Source of the DNA: Rhodococcus sp. IEGM 1379 | GTDB lineage: Bacteria > Actinomycetota > Actinomycetes > Mycobacteriales > Mycobacteriaceae | Assembly: GCF_030056815.1 (NCBI RefSeq) | Contig: NZ_JASHKR010000002.1 | Coordinates: forward strand, 124,001 to 188,000 | Direction: 5' to 3' | Length of the DNA stretch: 64,000 nucleotides | Part shown: one piece after another, positions 49,477 through 58,485 of the stretch | Position numbering within the stretch: the first letter of the stretch is position 1 | Layout of the letters: every line of letters begins with the position of its first letter | Notes under the pieces: model-generated | Seen by the model: the letters and a program-made list of their open reading frames with translations, nothing else | Databases searched by the model: none | Told to the model about the DNA's origin: nothing | Translations under genes and position numbers: made by a program

Positions 49477-50132
49477 AGCAACTCCTCTTCTGGCTGGTTG
49501 GATTCGATTGATGCGCTGTAGGACAGCAGGATTCGAGTGAAAATGTCGCGGCGCAGCGTAAACGCGGCACCGGTGTCCGTGTCGACGAGGCACTGCACGC
49601 TGGTGCCGTCATGGATTGCTACCAGGGCCCGTCCGAGTGCCGTGGGATCACCGACTACTTTTCGTCCGATATCGTGGAGTGCAGATTCGACGATTGGCAG
49701 CAAGGTTTGCAGGATCGCGTCTTCGCGGTCGGCTAACGCGGTTCGGAGGGCGTCGTTGCGAAGTGCGTGAGCCGTGAATTCTGCGTTGATCCGATACCAC
49801 TGTGGGTCGACGGGGACCACCTCGACGATCCGCGCGACGGCGGAAGTTATGTCGAGTGAGCCGGCAGTGATTGCCGCGCTCGCCTTTTTCAGGTCTGCCA
49901 GCATTGCTGCGGATCGTTGCTCCCACATGGCAAAGAACAGTTCGTCCAGGGATCCGAAGTTGGAGTAGAAGGCCCCTCGTGAGTACCCACCCCGCTCGCA
50001 GATCTGCTCGACCGTCGCGCGTCCGAACCCTTCGGCGGCAAAGACCTCAGCCGCTGCGTCGAGGAGTCGCTGGCGCGTTTGACCTCTACGTTTGGTGACG
50101 CGTTTGGGCGGTAAGGCAGCCACATAGCTCAT
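49473..50132 (-). CDS. TetR-family regulator
   Basis: The 219-aa protein has the TetR helix-turn-helix (AEGFGRATVEQICERGGYSRGAFYSNFGSLDELFFAMW) and a C-terminal effector domain. GGAGG lies 6 bases before the ATG at 50132. It is coupled to the FAD dehydrogenase gene by a GTGA overlap. A palindrome at 50164-50179 just upstream is a candidate operator for autoregulation. Confidence 0.92.
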   Translation of the reverse strand: MSYVAALPPKRVTKRRGQTRQRLLDAAAEVFAAEGFGRATVEQICERGGYSRGAFYSNFGSLDELFFAMWEQRSAAMLADLKKASAAITAGSLDITSAVARIVEVVPVDPQWYRINAEFTAHALRNDALRTALADREDAILQTLLPIVESALHDIGRKVVGDPTALGRALVAIHDGTSVQCLVDTDTGAAFTLRRDIFTRILLSYSASIESNQPEEELL

Positions 50133-50163
50133 CGGTACCTCCGGTTCGGTGGGTTTCACAAAC

Positions 50164-50179
50164 GATACACAGATGTATC
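50164..50179. promoter_or_regulatory. Candidate TetR operator
   Basis: GATACA-CAGA-TGTATC is a perfect inverted repeat of two 6-base arms, located 32 bases upstream of the tetR start. The 4-base spacing and position suit a TetR dimer that represses its own operon. It lies in the 243-base divergent gap to the LLM gene, in which I see no other clear element. Confidence 0.6.
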
Positions 50180-50375
50180 CGATGCAGTGACGTATTGGAA
50201 AAATTCTCTTGTCAGGGATTTCTCATGATTTCTAGTGGATAGCCAAGATTTATGAATAATCACCGGTTCACGGATGCGCCATCTAAGAATCTCCGTGATT
50301 TCAACCCTGACCCAGGGCGTGTCCGGGCACTGTAATGGAGACCTCTGCTTGCTGGCGTCGAAAAGAGGAACTGGC

Positions 50376-51506
50376 GTGTCTCTGCGTTTCCACTGGTATC
50401 TGCCCACCTACGGCGATTCCCGCAACCTGATGGCCGGCGGGCACGGAAGTTCGATGTCCGGGGACCGTCCCGCGACGCTGAAGTACTTGAACCAGATCGG
50501 AGCTGCAGCAGAAGCCAACGGATTCGAAGCCGTCCTCACTCCGACCGGAGCGTGGTGCGAGGACGCCTGGTTGACGACGGCGATGATGGTGGACACCACC
50601 GAAACCCTCAAGTTTCTCGTTGCGCTCCGGCCAGGTTTGTCGAGTCCGACGTTGGCGGCTCAAATGGCGGCGACGTTCCAGTGGCAATCCGGCGGCCGGC
50701 TACTCCTGAATGTCGTAACCGGTGGCGAAGACTACGAGCAGCGAACTTTCGGAGACTTTCTGGACAAGAACCAGCGATACGCGCGATGCGGCGAATTTCT
50801 CGACGTGATTCGGCAGTTGTGGGCCGGGAACGGTCCCGTCGATTTCTCCGGAGAGTACGTCAGCGTGGAAAATGCTGCCTTGCATCGGATTCCGGATCCC
50901 GTTCCGCCGATCTTTTTCGGGGGCTCGTCACCGGCCGCGGGCACCGTTGCGTCACGTTTTGCCGATACGTATCTCACCTGGGGTGAAACCCCGTCCGCGG
51001 TTGCCTCAAAGATCGACTGGATCAGGGACCTGGCTGAGATTCAGGGCCGAAGCCTCGACTACGGAATTCGTCTGCACATCATCAGTCGTGACACAGCAGA
51101 GGAGGCGTGGGCGGAGGCTGATCGTCTGCTGAGCGCCTTGGATCCGGCGACAGTCGAACTGGCGCAAGCGAATCTCGCTCGATCAGGTTCGGAAGGGCAG
51201 CGTCGGATGCTCGACTTGCACGGTGGCGGCTCGGCGTACAGCCAGGGTGCGCACGCGCGGTCGTTGGAGATCTCGCCGAATCTGTGGACCGGTGTCGGGT
51301 TGGTGCGCGGAGGCGCCGGGACCGCGCTGGTCGGTTCGCATGAGGAGGTTGCCGACCGGATCGCCGAGTACGCAGCAATCGGCTTGGATCACTTCATTCT
51401 GTCGGGTTATCCACATCTCGAGGAGACGTACCAGTTCGGTGAAGGCGTCCGGCCGATCCTGGAGAAGCGTGGGCTTCTTTGCGGTGTCGACTCGGTTGGC
51501 ATGTGA
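50376..51506 (+). CDS. LLM-class flavin-dependent monooxygenase (SsuD-like)
   Basis: The 376-aa protein is a luciferase-like TIM-barrel monooxygenase close to alkanesulfonate monooxygenase: FHWYLPTYGDSRNLMAGGHG at the start, LTPTGAWCEDAWLTTAMM, LNVVTGGEDYEQRTFGDFLDKNQRYARCGEFLDV and the C-terminal GLDHFILSGYPHLEE, all typical of SsuD/FMNH2-dependent sulfonate enzymes. It probably releases sulfite from an organosulfonate or oxidises a similar compound. GTG at 50376 has AGAGGAA upstream; the frame is open further upstream, so the exact start is not certain. No flavin reductase or transporter is adjacent. Confidence 0.85.
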   Translation: MSLRFHWYLPTYGDSRNLMAGGHGSSMSGDRPATLKYLNQIGAAAEANGFEAVLTPTGAWCEDAWLTTAMMVDTTETLKFLVALRPGLSSPTLAAQMAATFQWQSGGRLLLNVVTGGEDYEQRTFGDFLDKNQRYARCGEFLDVIRQLWAGNGPVDFSGEYVSVENAALHRIPDPVPPIFFGGSSPAAGTVASRFADTYLTWGETPSAVASKIDWIRDLAEIQGRSLDYGIRLHIISRDTAEEAWAEADRLLSALDPATVELAQANLARSGSEGQRRMLDLHGGGSAYSQGAHARSLEISPNLWTGVGLVRGGAGTALVGSHEEVADRIAEYAAIGLDHFILSGYPHLEETYQFGEGVRPILEKRGLLCGVDSVGM

Positions 51507-51665
51507 ATATCACTTGGTGACGCGCCCCTACTGTGGGACATTGGTCCCGAGCTTTGGGCGTTTGGTCCGATTTGTACGATTCCTTCACATTGGACGCTTG
51601 TCTAGTTCTAAACTTCGCAGGTCATCGCGGCTCCGGTCGCGGAACCAGCAATGAGAGGGTCGTCA

Positions 51666-52214
51666 ATGCAGGTAGAGAGCAAGTTTACGATTCGTCGCGT
51701 AGTAGGCGCTGTGGCTGTCGCTGCCGCAACCGTTGGCGGCGCAGCACTGATCAGCCCGGCAATCGCGTCAGCCGCTGTTACGGCGCCCGAAGTGACCTTC
51801 ACGGTCGACGGCAACGATATGTCGTTGACGGTTGTCAACAACAACAGCACCGCAAATGGGGCTTTGGCGCCGCGGTGCCAGGCGCTTGTCGTCAACGCGC
51901 TCGAAGCGGCAAACATTGCCGACGATCCGAGCAAGTTGCTCGACCCGACTGTTGTTGTCTACCCCCATGTTGCGGATCTTCAGTCTCTGTTCGGCGTTCC
52001 CGCGGGAGAGACGGTGACCATGCCGGTGGCCGATGTTCCTGACGGAATGTATGCCGTGATCGGTGCATGCATCGACCCGACGGTCATCCCCATCAAGCCG
52101 GCTTTCGGTACGCCCCAGCTGGTCACGATCGGTAACCCCTTCGGTGGCATCGACATGGGAAGCCTGAGTGGCGGAAGCCTCGAGGGACTGCTGTCGGGCT
52201 TCCTGCCGAAGTGA
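51666..52214 (+). CDS. Secreted protein, tandem paralogue 1
   Basis: The 182-aa protein has a Sec signal peptide (basic start, hydrophobic core, cleavage near AIASA) and a beta-rich domain: VTFTVDGNDMSLTVVNNN, then RCQALVVNALEAANIADDPSKLLDP, YPHVADLQSLFGV and DGMYAVIGACI. Two cysteines, one in APRCQ and one in GACI, are shared with the next gene product. It ends in a short Gly/Ser/Leu-rich tail. I know no family name. AGAGGG lies 7 bases before the ATG at 51666. Confidence 0.8.
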   Translation: MQVESKFTIRRVVGAVAVAAATVGGAALISPAIASAAVTAPEVTFTVDGNDMSLTVVNNNSTANGALAPRCQALVVNALEAANIADDPSKLLDPTVVVYPHVADLQSLFGVPAGETVTMPVADVPDGMYAVIGACIDPTVIPIKPAFGTPQLVTIGNPFGGIDMGSLSGGSLEGLLSGFLPK

Positions 52215-52363
52215 AAATTGGCACACGGTAATTCTTGTCAGCTGCACCGGACTCGGGGTAACCTTTCCGGCTCCGGTGCAGTTCGCTATTCCGTAGCACA
52301 TTTCCGACTAATCAGTCTATTGTTCTGGAAGTCTCAATTACCGAGCTATCCGGAGGTACGGAA

Positions 52364-53095
52364 ATGCATAGTCGTGGGTTCAAGCGTGTGCTCGGAGGAG
52401 TGGCGATCAGCTCGGCAGCAGCGATCGGACTGACCTTTGCCGGAACCACGTCGGCTCTCGCAGCGCCGCTCGCACCGCCGTTGGAGGTGAGTGTGGCAGA
52501 CAACGACATCACGTTCACGCTCACGAACCCGAATCCGCGGTTCAGTTTCATCAACTGCACGCCGGTGGTCGTCGCGGTCGGGAAATTGCCCGGAATCATC
52601 AACGACCCCGCATCGATCCTGACGCCGGGTGTTCTCGAATACCCGCTGGTCGAAAGCCCCTTGGACCTGTTCGGCGTTCTTCCGCAGCGAAGCCTGACCG
52701 AGACCGTGACTGTGTCGCCGGGCATCTACGGCGTGGTTGGCGCTTGCGTATCGATCCCCGAACTTACCGCTGGTCTCATCAGTGGGAACATTCCGATTCC
52801 GACGATCAGCTTGCCGGAGGTCGTCCTCGTGGGTAGTCCACTCGGGAGTCTGGGTAGCAGCGGAAGTGTGGGCAGCAGTGACGGTGGCGCTGGAAGCCTC
52901 TCAGGATCACTCGAGGGCCTGGGATTCGAAACCCTCAACGACGTGATCGCAGAAGTGCTCCGGATCCAGGCGGGAATCCAGGCGGGAAGCAGTGAACTCG
53001 GCAGCAGCAACAGTGGCAGCCTGGGAAGTCTCACGGGAAGTCTCACGGGCAGTCTGAGTAACGGAAGCAGCAGTACGGGAAGCGCCGGTTCCTAG
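52364..53095 (+). CDS. Secreted protein with Ser/Gly-rich tail, tandem paralogue 2
   Basis: The 243-aa protein has a signal peptide (cleavage near ALAAP) and a domain similar in order to the previous product: DNDITFTLTNPNPRFSFINCTP, INDPASILTPGVLEYPL, LDLFGVLP and PGIYGVVGACVSIPEL, with the same two cysteines. After residue about 150 it becomes a low-complexity tail built from LGSLGSSGS and LTGSLTGSLS type repeats. GGAGGTACGGAA is a strong ribosome site. Such tails often span the mycolate envelope or mediate surface interaction, which is an inference. Confidence 0.8.
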   Translation: MHSRGFKRVLGGVAISSAAAIGLTFAGTTSALAAPLAPPLEVSVADNDITFTLTNPNPRFSFINCTPVVVAVGKLPGIINDPASILTPGVLEYPLVESPLDLFGVLPQRSLTETVTVSPGIYGVVGACVSIPELTAGLISGNIPIPTISLPEVVLVGSPLGSLGSSGSVGSSDGGAGSLSGSLEGLGFETLNDVIAEVLRIQAGIQAGSSELGSSNSGSLGSLTGSLTGSLSNGSSSTGSAGS

Positions 53096-53157
53096 TTTTC
53101 TAGGACACGCCCTAGAGAGCGGCATATGCGGCTAGTCGGCTTGTACCGTCGGTTGGC

Positions 53158-54345
53158 ATGGACCCAGTGCGCAATCCATATGCCCCCGGTGCCGGTCAAC
53201 GGCCGCCGGAGTTGGCAGGCCGCGACAAGCAGATCGATGCCTTCGATGTCGTCCTCGAGCGAATTGCTCGAGGACGGCCCGAGCGCAGTGTTGTCCTGAC
53301 CGGGCTGCGCGGTGTCGGAAAGACGGTGCTGCTCAACCAGTTACGGTCGGCCGCCATCTCGAAGAGATGGGGGACAGGCAAAATTGAGGCACGTCCCGAT
53401 CAAGATTTACGACGCCCACTCTCTTCCGCTCTACACATGGCAGTGCGGGAAATTGCGGTGTCACATCGCGATCCGGAGCGAGTAGAACAGTTTCTGGGTG
53501 TCCTCAAATCCTTTGCGCTACGCGCGACTGCGGACAAGGGAATGCGCGAACGGTGGCAACCAGGCATCGATGCTCCGGCGATCAAGGGCCGAGCCGACAG
53601 CGGTGACATCGAGATCGACTTGGTGGAATTGCTGATGGAAGCGTCGTCGCTGGCGCGCGATGTCGGCGTCGGGATCGCGATCTTCATCGACGAGATGCAG
53701 GACCTCAGTGCTGCGGACGTATCTGCGATCTGCGGCGCGTGCCATGAACTCAGCCAAGACGGTGCACCGCTCATCGTCGTGGGAGCCGGACTTCCGCATC
53801 TGCCAGCAGTGTTGTCGGCGTCGAAAAGCTACTCGGAGCGGCTGTTCAGCTATCACCGGATCGATCGACTCGAACGGGAAGCTGCAGACCAGGCATTGAT
53901 TGCGCCCGCCGAGCGTGAGGACGTCAAATTCACGGACGAAGCGCTCGACGCGCTGTACGACGCGGCGGACGGCTATCCGTATTTTGTTCAGGCCTACGGA
54001 AAAGCGACGTGGGATGTGGCCGCGTCGAGTCCGATCACCAAAGATGATGTGCGAGTGGGCGCTCCGAGTGCCGAAGAAGAACTGGCAGTCGGCTTCTTCG
54101 GATCACGTTACGAGAGAGCCACTCCGGCGGAACGTGAATACATGCGCGCGATGGCAGATCTTTCCGGTGACGACGGTCCGGTCGCGACGTCGGCGATTGC
54201 CGTCGAACTCGGCCGCAAACCGGCGTCGCTCTCACCCGCGCGTGACGGTCTGATCAAGAAGGGGCTGATCTATTCGGCCGAGCGGGGTTCCATCGGATTC
54301 ACGGTTCCGCATTTCGGCCGCTACTTGCGAGGGCAGGCGGAATGA
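53158..54345 (+). CDS. AAA+ ATPase of the ORC1/STAND type
   Basis: The 395-aa protein has a P-loop ATPase domain with Walker A GLRGVGKT (near residues 48-55), Walker B IAIFIDEMQDL, a sensor-like GAGLPHLPAVLS and a lid with HRIDRLEREAADQAL, followed by a C-terminal winged-helix region (VAVELGRKPASLSPARDGLIKKGLIYSAERGSIGFTVPHFGRYL). This resembles ORC/Cdc6-like or STAND ATPases that sense a ligand or bind DNA. Its stop overlaps the start of an M50 metallopeptidase gene (ATGA), so the pair should act together. Confidence 0.85.
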   Translation: MDPVRNPYAPGAGQRPPELAGRDKQIDAFDVVLERIARGRPERSVVLTGLRGVGKTVLLNQLRSAAISKRWGTGKIEARPDQDLRRPLSSALHMAVREIAVSHRDPERVEQFLGVLKSFALRATADKGMRERWQPGIDAPAIKGRADSGDIEIDLVELLMEASSLARDVGVGIAIFIDEMQDLSAADVSAICGACHELSQDGAPLIVVGAGLPHLPAVLSASKSYSERLFSYHRIDRLEREAADQALIAPAEREDVKFTDEALDALYDAADGYPYFVQAYGKATWDVAASSPITKDDVRVGAPSAEEELAVGFFGSRYERATPAEREYMRAMADLSGDDGPVATSAIAVELGRKPASLSPARDGLIKKGLIYSAERGSIGFTVPHFGRYLRGQAE

Positions 54346-55061
54346 ACGCGCTGCAGACGGCTTGGGATCGCGTTGCGGCGATCAGTCCCGCGCCACAGAC
54401 TTGGGTAGTTCCACTGATGGCGCTGTTGGCTGTCGTGATCGTCCTTGAACCACACCTATGGCGGGTTGCGCGCAATGTCGTGACCATTGCACACGAAGGC
54501 GCGCATCTCATTGTTGCGGTCTTGGTCGGGCGTAGGCTGAAAGGCCTTCGGCTGCACTCGGATACGTCGGGTGTTGCGATTTCGTCGGGAAAGCCGACGG
54601 GTTTGGGTGTCATCCTCATGACGTTCGCCGGGTACGTGGGGCCGTCGATCCTCGGACTCGGCGCTGCCGCATTGTTGGGCGCGCAGCGTGCTGTGTCGGT
54701 GCTGTGGATCGGGCTGTTCGTGATCGCGGTGATGATGGTGCTGATCCGCAATCTGTACGGGGTGTTCTCACTGGCGGTGGTCGGCGCGGTGCTGTTTGCT
54801 CTGGTGTGGTGGGGGACTCCGGAACAGCAGGTGGCGGCCGCGTATTTCCTGACGCTCTTCCTGCTTTTCGCTGGGCCGCGTCCGGTGGTGGAACTTCAGC
54901 GTCAGCGCATGCAGCGTGGCGGCGCACCGGATTCCGATGCCGATCAACTAGCAAGGCTTTCACCGATACCCGCGATTGTCTGGGTGGCGCTGTTCTTGCT
55001 GGTCAACGTCGGAGTTCTGGTGGTGGGCGGCTGGTGGATCCTGCGTCCGGTGGGTGGCTGA
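54342..55061 (+). CDS. M50-family membrane metallopeptidase
   Basis: The 239-aa membrane protein has about six helices and the zinc motif HEGAH (residues about 51-55) in an early helix, with a second conserved loop around NLYGVFSL. It belongs to the M50B-like group common in actinobacteria. M50 proteases cleave membrane substrates such as anti-sigma factors. There is no PDZ domain. It is translationally coupled to the AAA ATPase gene and converges with gpsA across a long hairpin. Confidence 0.85.
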   Translation: MNALQTAWDRVAAISPAPQTWVVPLMALLAVVIVLEPHLWRVARNVVTIAHEGAHLIVAVLVGRRLKGLRLHSDTSGVAISSGKPTGLGVILMTFAGYVGPSILGLGAAALLGAQRAVSVLWIGLFVIAVMMVLIRNLYGVFSLAVVGAVLFALVWWGTPEQQVAAAYFLTLFLLFAGPRPVVELQRQRMQRGGAPDSDADQLARLSPIPAIVWVALFLLVNVGVLVVGGWWILRPVGG

Positions 55062-55076
55062 TCCAGTCGATTGATC

Positions 55077-55118
55077 TATCTACAGGTATCTAGCTGATTA
55101 GCTAGATACCTGTAGATA
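55077..55118. terminator. 19-bp perfect hairpin between convergent genes
   Basis: TATCTACAGGTATCTAGCT (55077-55095) is followed by GATT and then its exact reverse complement (55100-55118). Every base of both arms pairs. No T run follows. The perfect symmetry and AT-rich stem are unlike the GC-rich terminators elsewhere in the window. Confidence 0.75.
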
Positions 55119-55122
55119 TTGA

Positions 55123-56130
55123 TCACGCGATGTCTTCCTCGCCACCGGCCGCCACCTTCTGGAGGCCTCGGTAGGCGTCGTTCGCGCTCTGCCGGCCGGC
55201 GATGACAGCCTCGACCTCAGCCGCGATGGGCATGTCCACGCCGAACTCCCGAGCCAGGGCCATAACCGTCGGCGCAGTCTTGACGCCCTCGGCAACCTGG
55301 CCGAGTTTGGCGACAGCTTCCTCGACCGTGAGTCCTTGGGCGAGAGCCTCGCCGACGCGACGGTTGCGCGACGTCGGAGCCATGCATGTGGCAATCAGAT
55401 CGCCGACGCCGGTCAATCCGGCAAAGGTTCGCGGATTAGCGCCCATTGCTTCACCCATGCGGGTCATCTCCGCGAGTCCACGGGCAAGAACCATGGCGCG
55501 AGTGTTGTCACCGACGCCCAGTCCGTCAGCCATGCCGGACGCGATCGCCACGATGTTCTTGAGAACGCCACCAAGCTCGCACCCGAGAACGTCGGTGTTC
55601 CGGTAGACGCGGAACACTGCGGACGCGAACAGCGGTTGAAGGGCAGCGGCCACGCGATCGTCCTGTGTTGCGACGACGGAGGCGGCGGCCATGCCGTCGG
55701 CAATTTCCTTGGCGATGTTCGGTCCGGCCAGAAGGCCGACCGGGTGGCCGGGCAGGCATTCGGCGATTACTTCGGTGGGGCGCAGACGAGTCCCGGGTTC
55801 GAGGCCCTTGGAGAGCGACAGGATCGGCACCCACGCGCGTACCTCGTCGGAGATCTCGGCGAGTGTGGAGCGCACGGCATGTGACGGCACCCCACACACC
55901 AGGACGTCGGCTTCGCGAGCTGCTTCGACCAGATCGGACGTTGCTCTCAGCCCCTTGGTGAGCCTTCGGTCGCCGAGGTATTTGGAATTGGTCCGATTGG
56001 TGTTGATCTCGTCGGCTGCGTCCTCGTTTCGCGCCCACAGCAACGTGGGCGTGTTGCGGGCAGCGAGGCCGGCGACGGTGGTTCCCCACGATCCGGCGCC
56101 GAGAACGACGACGCGTACCGCGCGGGCCAT
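55123..56130 (-). CDS. gpsA: NAD(P)-dependent glycerol-3-phosphate dehydrogenase
   Basis: The 335-aa protein has the GpsA dinucleotide motif [20 protein letters not shown], the catalytic-region [15 protein letters not shown] and [36 protein letters not shown] with the lysine of NIVAIA context, and [19 protein letters not shown]. It converts dihydroxyacetone phosphate to glycerol-3-phosphate for phospholipid synthesis. Length and motifs are normal. Confidence 0.95.
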   Translation of the reverse strand: MARAVRVVVLGAGSWGTTVAGLAARNTPTLLWARNEDAADEINTNRTNSKYLGDRRLTKGLRATSDLVEAAREADVLVCGVPSHAVRSTLAEISDEVRAWVPILSLSKGLEPGTRLRPTEVIAECLPGHPVGLLAGPNIAKEIADGMAAASVVATQDDRVAAALQPLFASAVFRVYRNTDVLGCELGGVLKNIVAIASGMADGLGVGDNTRAMVLARGLAEMTRMGEAMGANPRTFAGLTGVGDLIATCMAPTSRNRRVGEALAQGLTVEEAVAKLGQVAEGVKTAPTVMALAREFGVDMPIAAEVEAVIAGRQSANDAYRGLQKVAAGGEEDIA

Positions 56131-56227
56131 CAGAGTGCGCTGTTCGAGGTAGCGAGTGATGTCATGAGGCCCAGCGTTCCACTTGCGGAGCGGTTGCGGG
56201 GCAAATCCGCAGAGTCTGTGGTTCGAC

Positions 56228-56956
56228 TTACAAGTGAGCCGGCGGCGGTGTGCTGGTGCGCATGGTTTCGACGGCGCCCGCGGATTCCGCGACGATCGAG
56301 CGCATTGCAGATTCGGCAGCGTCGGCGTCGCCCGATTGGATGGCCGACGCCACCACGCCGTGCAGGTGAATCGCTTCGGCGTCGGCTTCGTGGGGCATCA
56401 GGGCATGCCGAGTTCGACCTTCGAGAATTTCGACGACGATCTGCGACATTGCGCGCAACATCGGGTTTCCCGACGCCGCGAGAAGTGTGCGGTGGAAGTC
56501 GGCATCGTGGCCCAGGTAGGCGTCCGTGTCGGCGGCTCGGGAGGTAGCTGACATGCCGATGACGGCTGCGGTGAGCGCACCACATTGCCGGGGGGTGGCC
56601 CTTGTCGCGGCCAAGCGGGCAGCCAGCGGTTCGATTCCGGAGCGTAATTCGCTGAGGATCGACAACTGTTCGAATCGGTCGGGTCCGGCCAATTGCCAGC
56701 GGATGACAGTGGGGTCGAGTGCGTTCCAATGTTCGGATCCGAGGATGGTGATCCCGACGCGTCGACGCACGGCGGCCAGGCCGAGTGATTCGAGGACTCG
56801 CACGACTTCCCGGATGACGGTGCGGGACACGTCGTAGCGGGTCGCGACCTCGTCGGCGGAGATGGTGGTGCCCGGTTTCAGGACGCCGCCCACGATGTCC
56901 TGGCCCAGTTGTTCCAGCATCGAGTCGTGCAGTTGCTGAAAGGGGACGGCGGTCAT
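56228..56956 (-). CDS. gntR: GntR/FadR-type regulator of gluconate use
   Basis: The 242-aa FCD-type regulator has a winged helix ([37 protein letters not shown]) and an FCD effector domain with [27 protein letters not shown] and [26 protein letters not shown]. It is divergent from the gluconate permease and kinase genes, so its effector is probably gluconate or gluconate-6-phosphate. The ATG at 56956 has only a weak GGGA upstream. The AT-rich intergenic gap contains CTACAAATTAG and AAATTGTAG arms that may form its operator. Confidence 0.88.
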   Translation of the reverse strand: MTAVPFQQLHDSMLEQLGQDIVGGVLKPGTTISADEVATRYDVSRTVIREVVRVLESLGLAAVRRRVGITILGSEHWNALDPTVIRWQLAGPDRFEQLSILSELRSGIEPLAARLAATRATPRQCGALTAAVIGMSATSRAADTDAYLGHDADFHRTLLAASGNPMLRAMSQIVVEILEGRTRHALMPHEADAEAIHLHGVVASAIQSGDADAAESAMRSIVAESAGAVETMRTSTPPPAHL

Positions 56957-57087
56957 AGATAGATCGTCCCATGCGTATGGATAAGCCCGCTGCAAGCTCT
57001 ATAAATACTACAAATTAGTGTCTGGTCTTGAAATTGTAGGTTAATTAAGGAACAGTGACCTCAATCACTCACCGGACTGGAGTCCCT

Positions 57088-58476
57088 ATGAACACCACAG
57101 CACTGCTGGCGGCGGAGATCGTCCCCGCTGGTAGCGACGCTCAATTGATCATCGCCGCCGTCGCCGGCGTCGCCGTGATCATCGCGCTCATCACCTGGCT
57201 GGATCTGCATCCCTTCCTCGCTCTGTCGATCGGGGCCGTCGGCGTCGGTCTGGCTGCTGGTCTCGGGTCCGCGGAATCCGTCGCCGCATTCGCCACCGGA
57301 TTCGGTTCGACGATGGGTGGCGTCGGCATCCTGATCGGCTTCGGAGCGATGTTCGGCAAACTGCTGGCCGACTCGGGCGGTGCCGATCGAGTTGTCGACA
57401 CTTTGGTCAGTCGCTCCAGTGCCGCGGCGCTGCCCTGGACGATGGCGTTGGTCGGTGCCGTCATCGGACTGCCGATGTTCTTCGAAATCGGACTTGTGCT
57501 CCTGATGCCGGTCATTATCTTGGTGGCTCGGCGCTCCGGTCAGTCCTTGATCCGTATCGCAATCCCCACGCTCGCCGGACTCTCTGCAATGCACGGACTG
57601 GTCCCGCCGCATCCGGGCCCGCTCGTTGCTGTCTCCGCATTGGACGCGAACCTCGGCCTTACTCTGGCGCTCGGTGTGCTGGTCGCCATCCCCACTGTTG
57701 TTCTCGCCGGTCCGGTATTCAGCAAGATCGCCGCACGGTGGGTTGATGTCAAGGTTCCGGATCTTTTTGTCACCGGCGAAGATTTGGGGGAGGAAGAGAA
57801 GAAGCAGAGGCCGTCCTTCGCAGCAACTCTGTCGGCAATCCTGCTTCCCGTGGTGCTCATGCTCGGCAAGGCATTTGCCGACGTCATCGCTCCTGATTCA
57901 GATGCGCTCCCCAAATCGGTGCTCGATTTCCTCGGAACACCCGTTGTTGCTTTGGGTCTCGCAGTTCTGGCCGGCATGGTGCTCCTGGGCCGCGGCGGTG
58001 GAATGGACCGCAAGGCCATCTCGAAGTCGCTGGAAAGCTCACTGCCACCGATTGCCGGCATCCTTCTGATCGTCGGCGCCGGCGGAGGCTTCAAGCAGGT
58101 TCTCATCGACACGGGCATCGCCGACGTGATTGCCGACGCGATCAAGGGCAGCAGCCTGCCGGTACTCTTCCTCGCCTGGTTGGTTGCTGTATTGATCCGC
58201 GTTGCAACAGGTTCGGCAACAGTTGCCACGGTGACCGCGTCGGGCATTCTTGCCCCGGTTGCCGCAGATTTGTCGTCCACCCATGTCTCGCTGATGGTGC
58301 TCGCGATCGGTGCAGGATCCCTCTTTCTCTCACACGTCAACGATGCCGGGTTCTGGTTGGTCAAGGAATACCTCGGTGTCAGCGTCGTACAGAACCTCAA
58401 GACGTGGACCGTGATGGAATGCATCATCTCGGTGTCCGGCTTGGCCGGCGTTCTTGTACTGAGCGCAATCATCTAG
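57088..58476 (+). CDS. gntP: Gluconate permease (GntP family)
   Basis: The 462-aa membrane protein has 12 or more helices and GntP signatures: PFLALSIGAVGVGLAAG, ILIGFGAMFGKLLADSGGADRV, GLSAMHGLVPPHPGPLVAVSALDANLG and RVATGSATVATVTASGILAP. It is a proton-linked importer of gluconate. GGAG precedes the ATG at 57088 by 5 bases. Gluconate kinase follows 9 bases after the stop. Confidence 0.93.
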   Translation: MNTTALLAAEIVPAGSDAQLIIAAVAGVAVIIALITWLDLHPFLALSIGAVGVGLAAGLGSAESVAAFATGFGSTMGGVGILIGFGAMFGKLLADSGGADRVVDTLVSRSSAAALPWTMALVGAVIGLPMFFEIGLVLLMPVIILVARRSGQSLIRIAIPTLAGLSAMHGLVPPHPGPLVAVSALDANLGLTLALGVLVAIPTVVLAGPVFSKIAARWVDVKVPDLFVTGEDLGEEEKKQRPSFAATLSAILLPVVLMLGKAFADVIAPDSDALPKSVLDFLGTPVVALGLAVLAGMVLLGRGGGMDRKAISKSLESSLPPIAGILLIVGAGGGFKQVLIDTGIADVIADAIKGSSLPVLFLAWLVAVLIRVATGSATVATVTASGILAPVAADLSSTHVSLMVLAIGAGSLFLSHVNDAGFWLVKEYLGVSVVQNLKTWTVMECIISVSGLAGVLVLSAII

Positions 58477-58485
58477 GGCGCGAAC

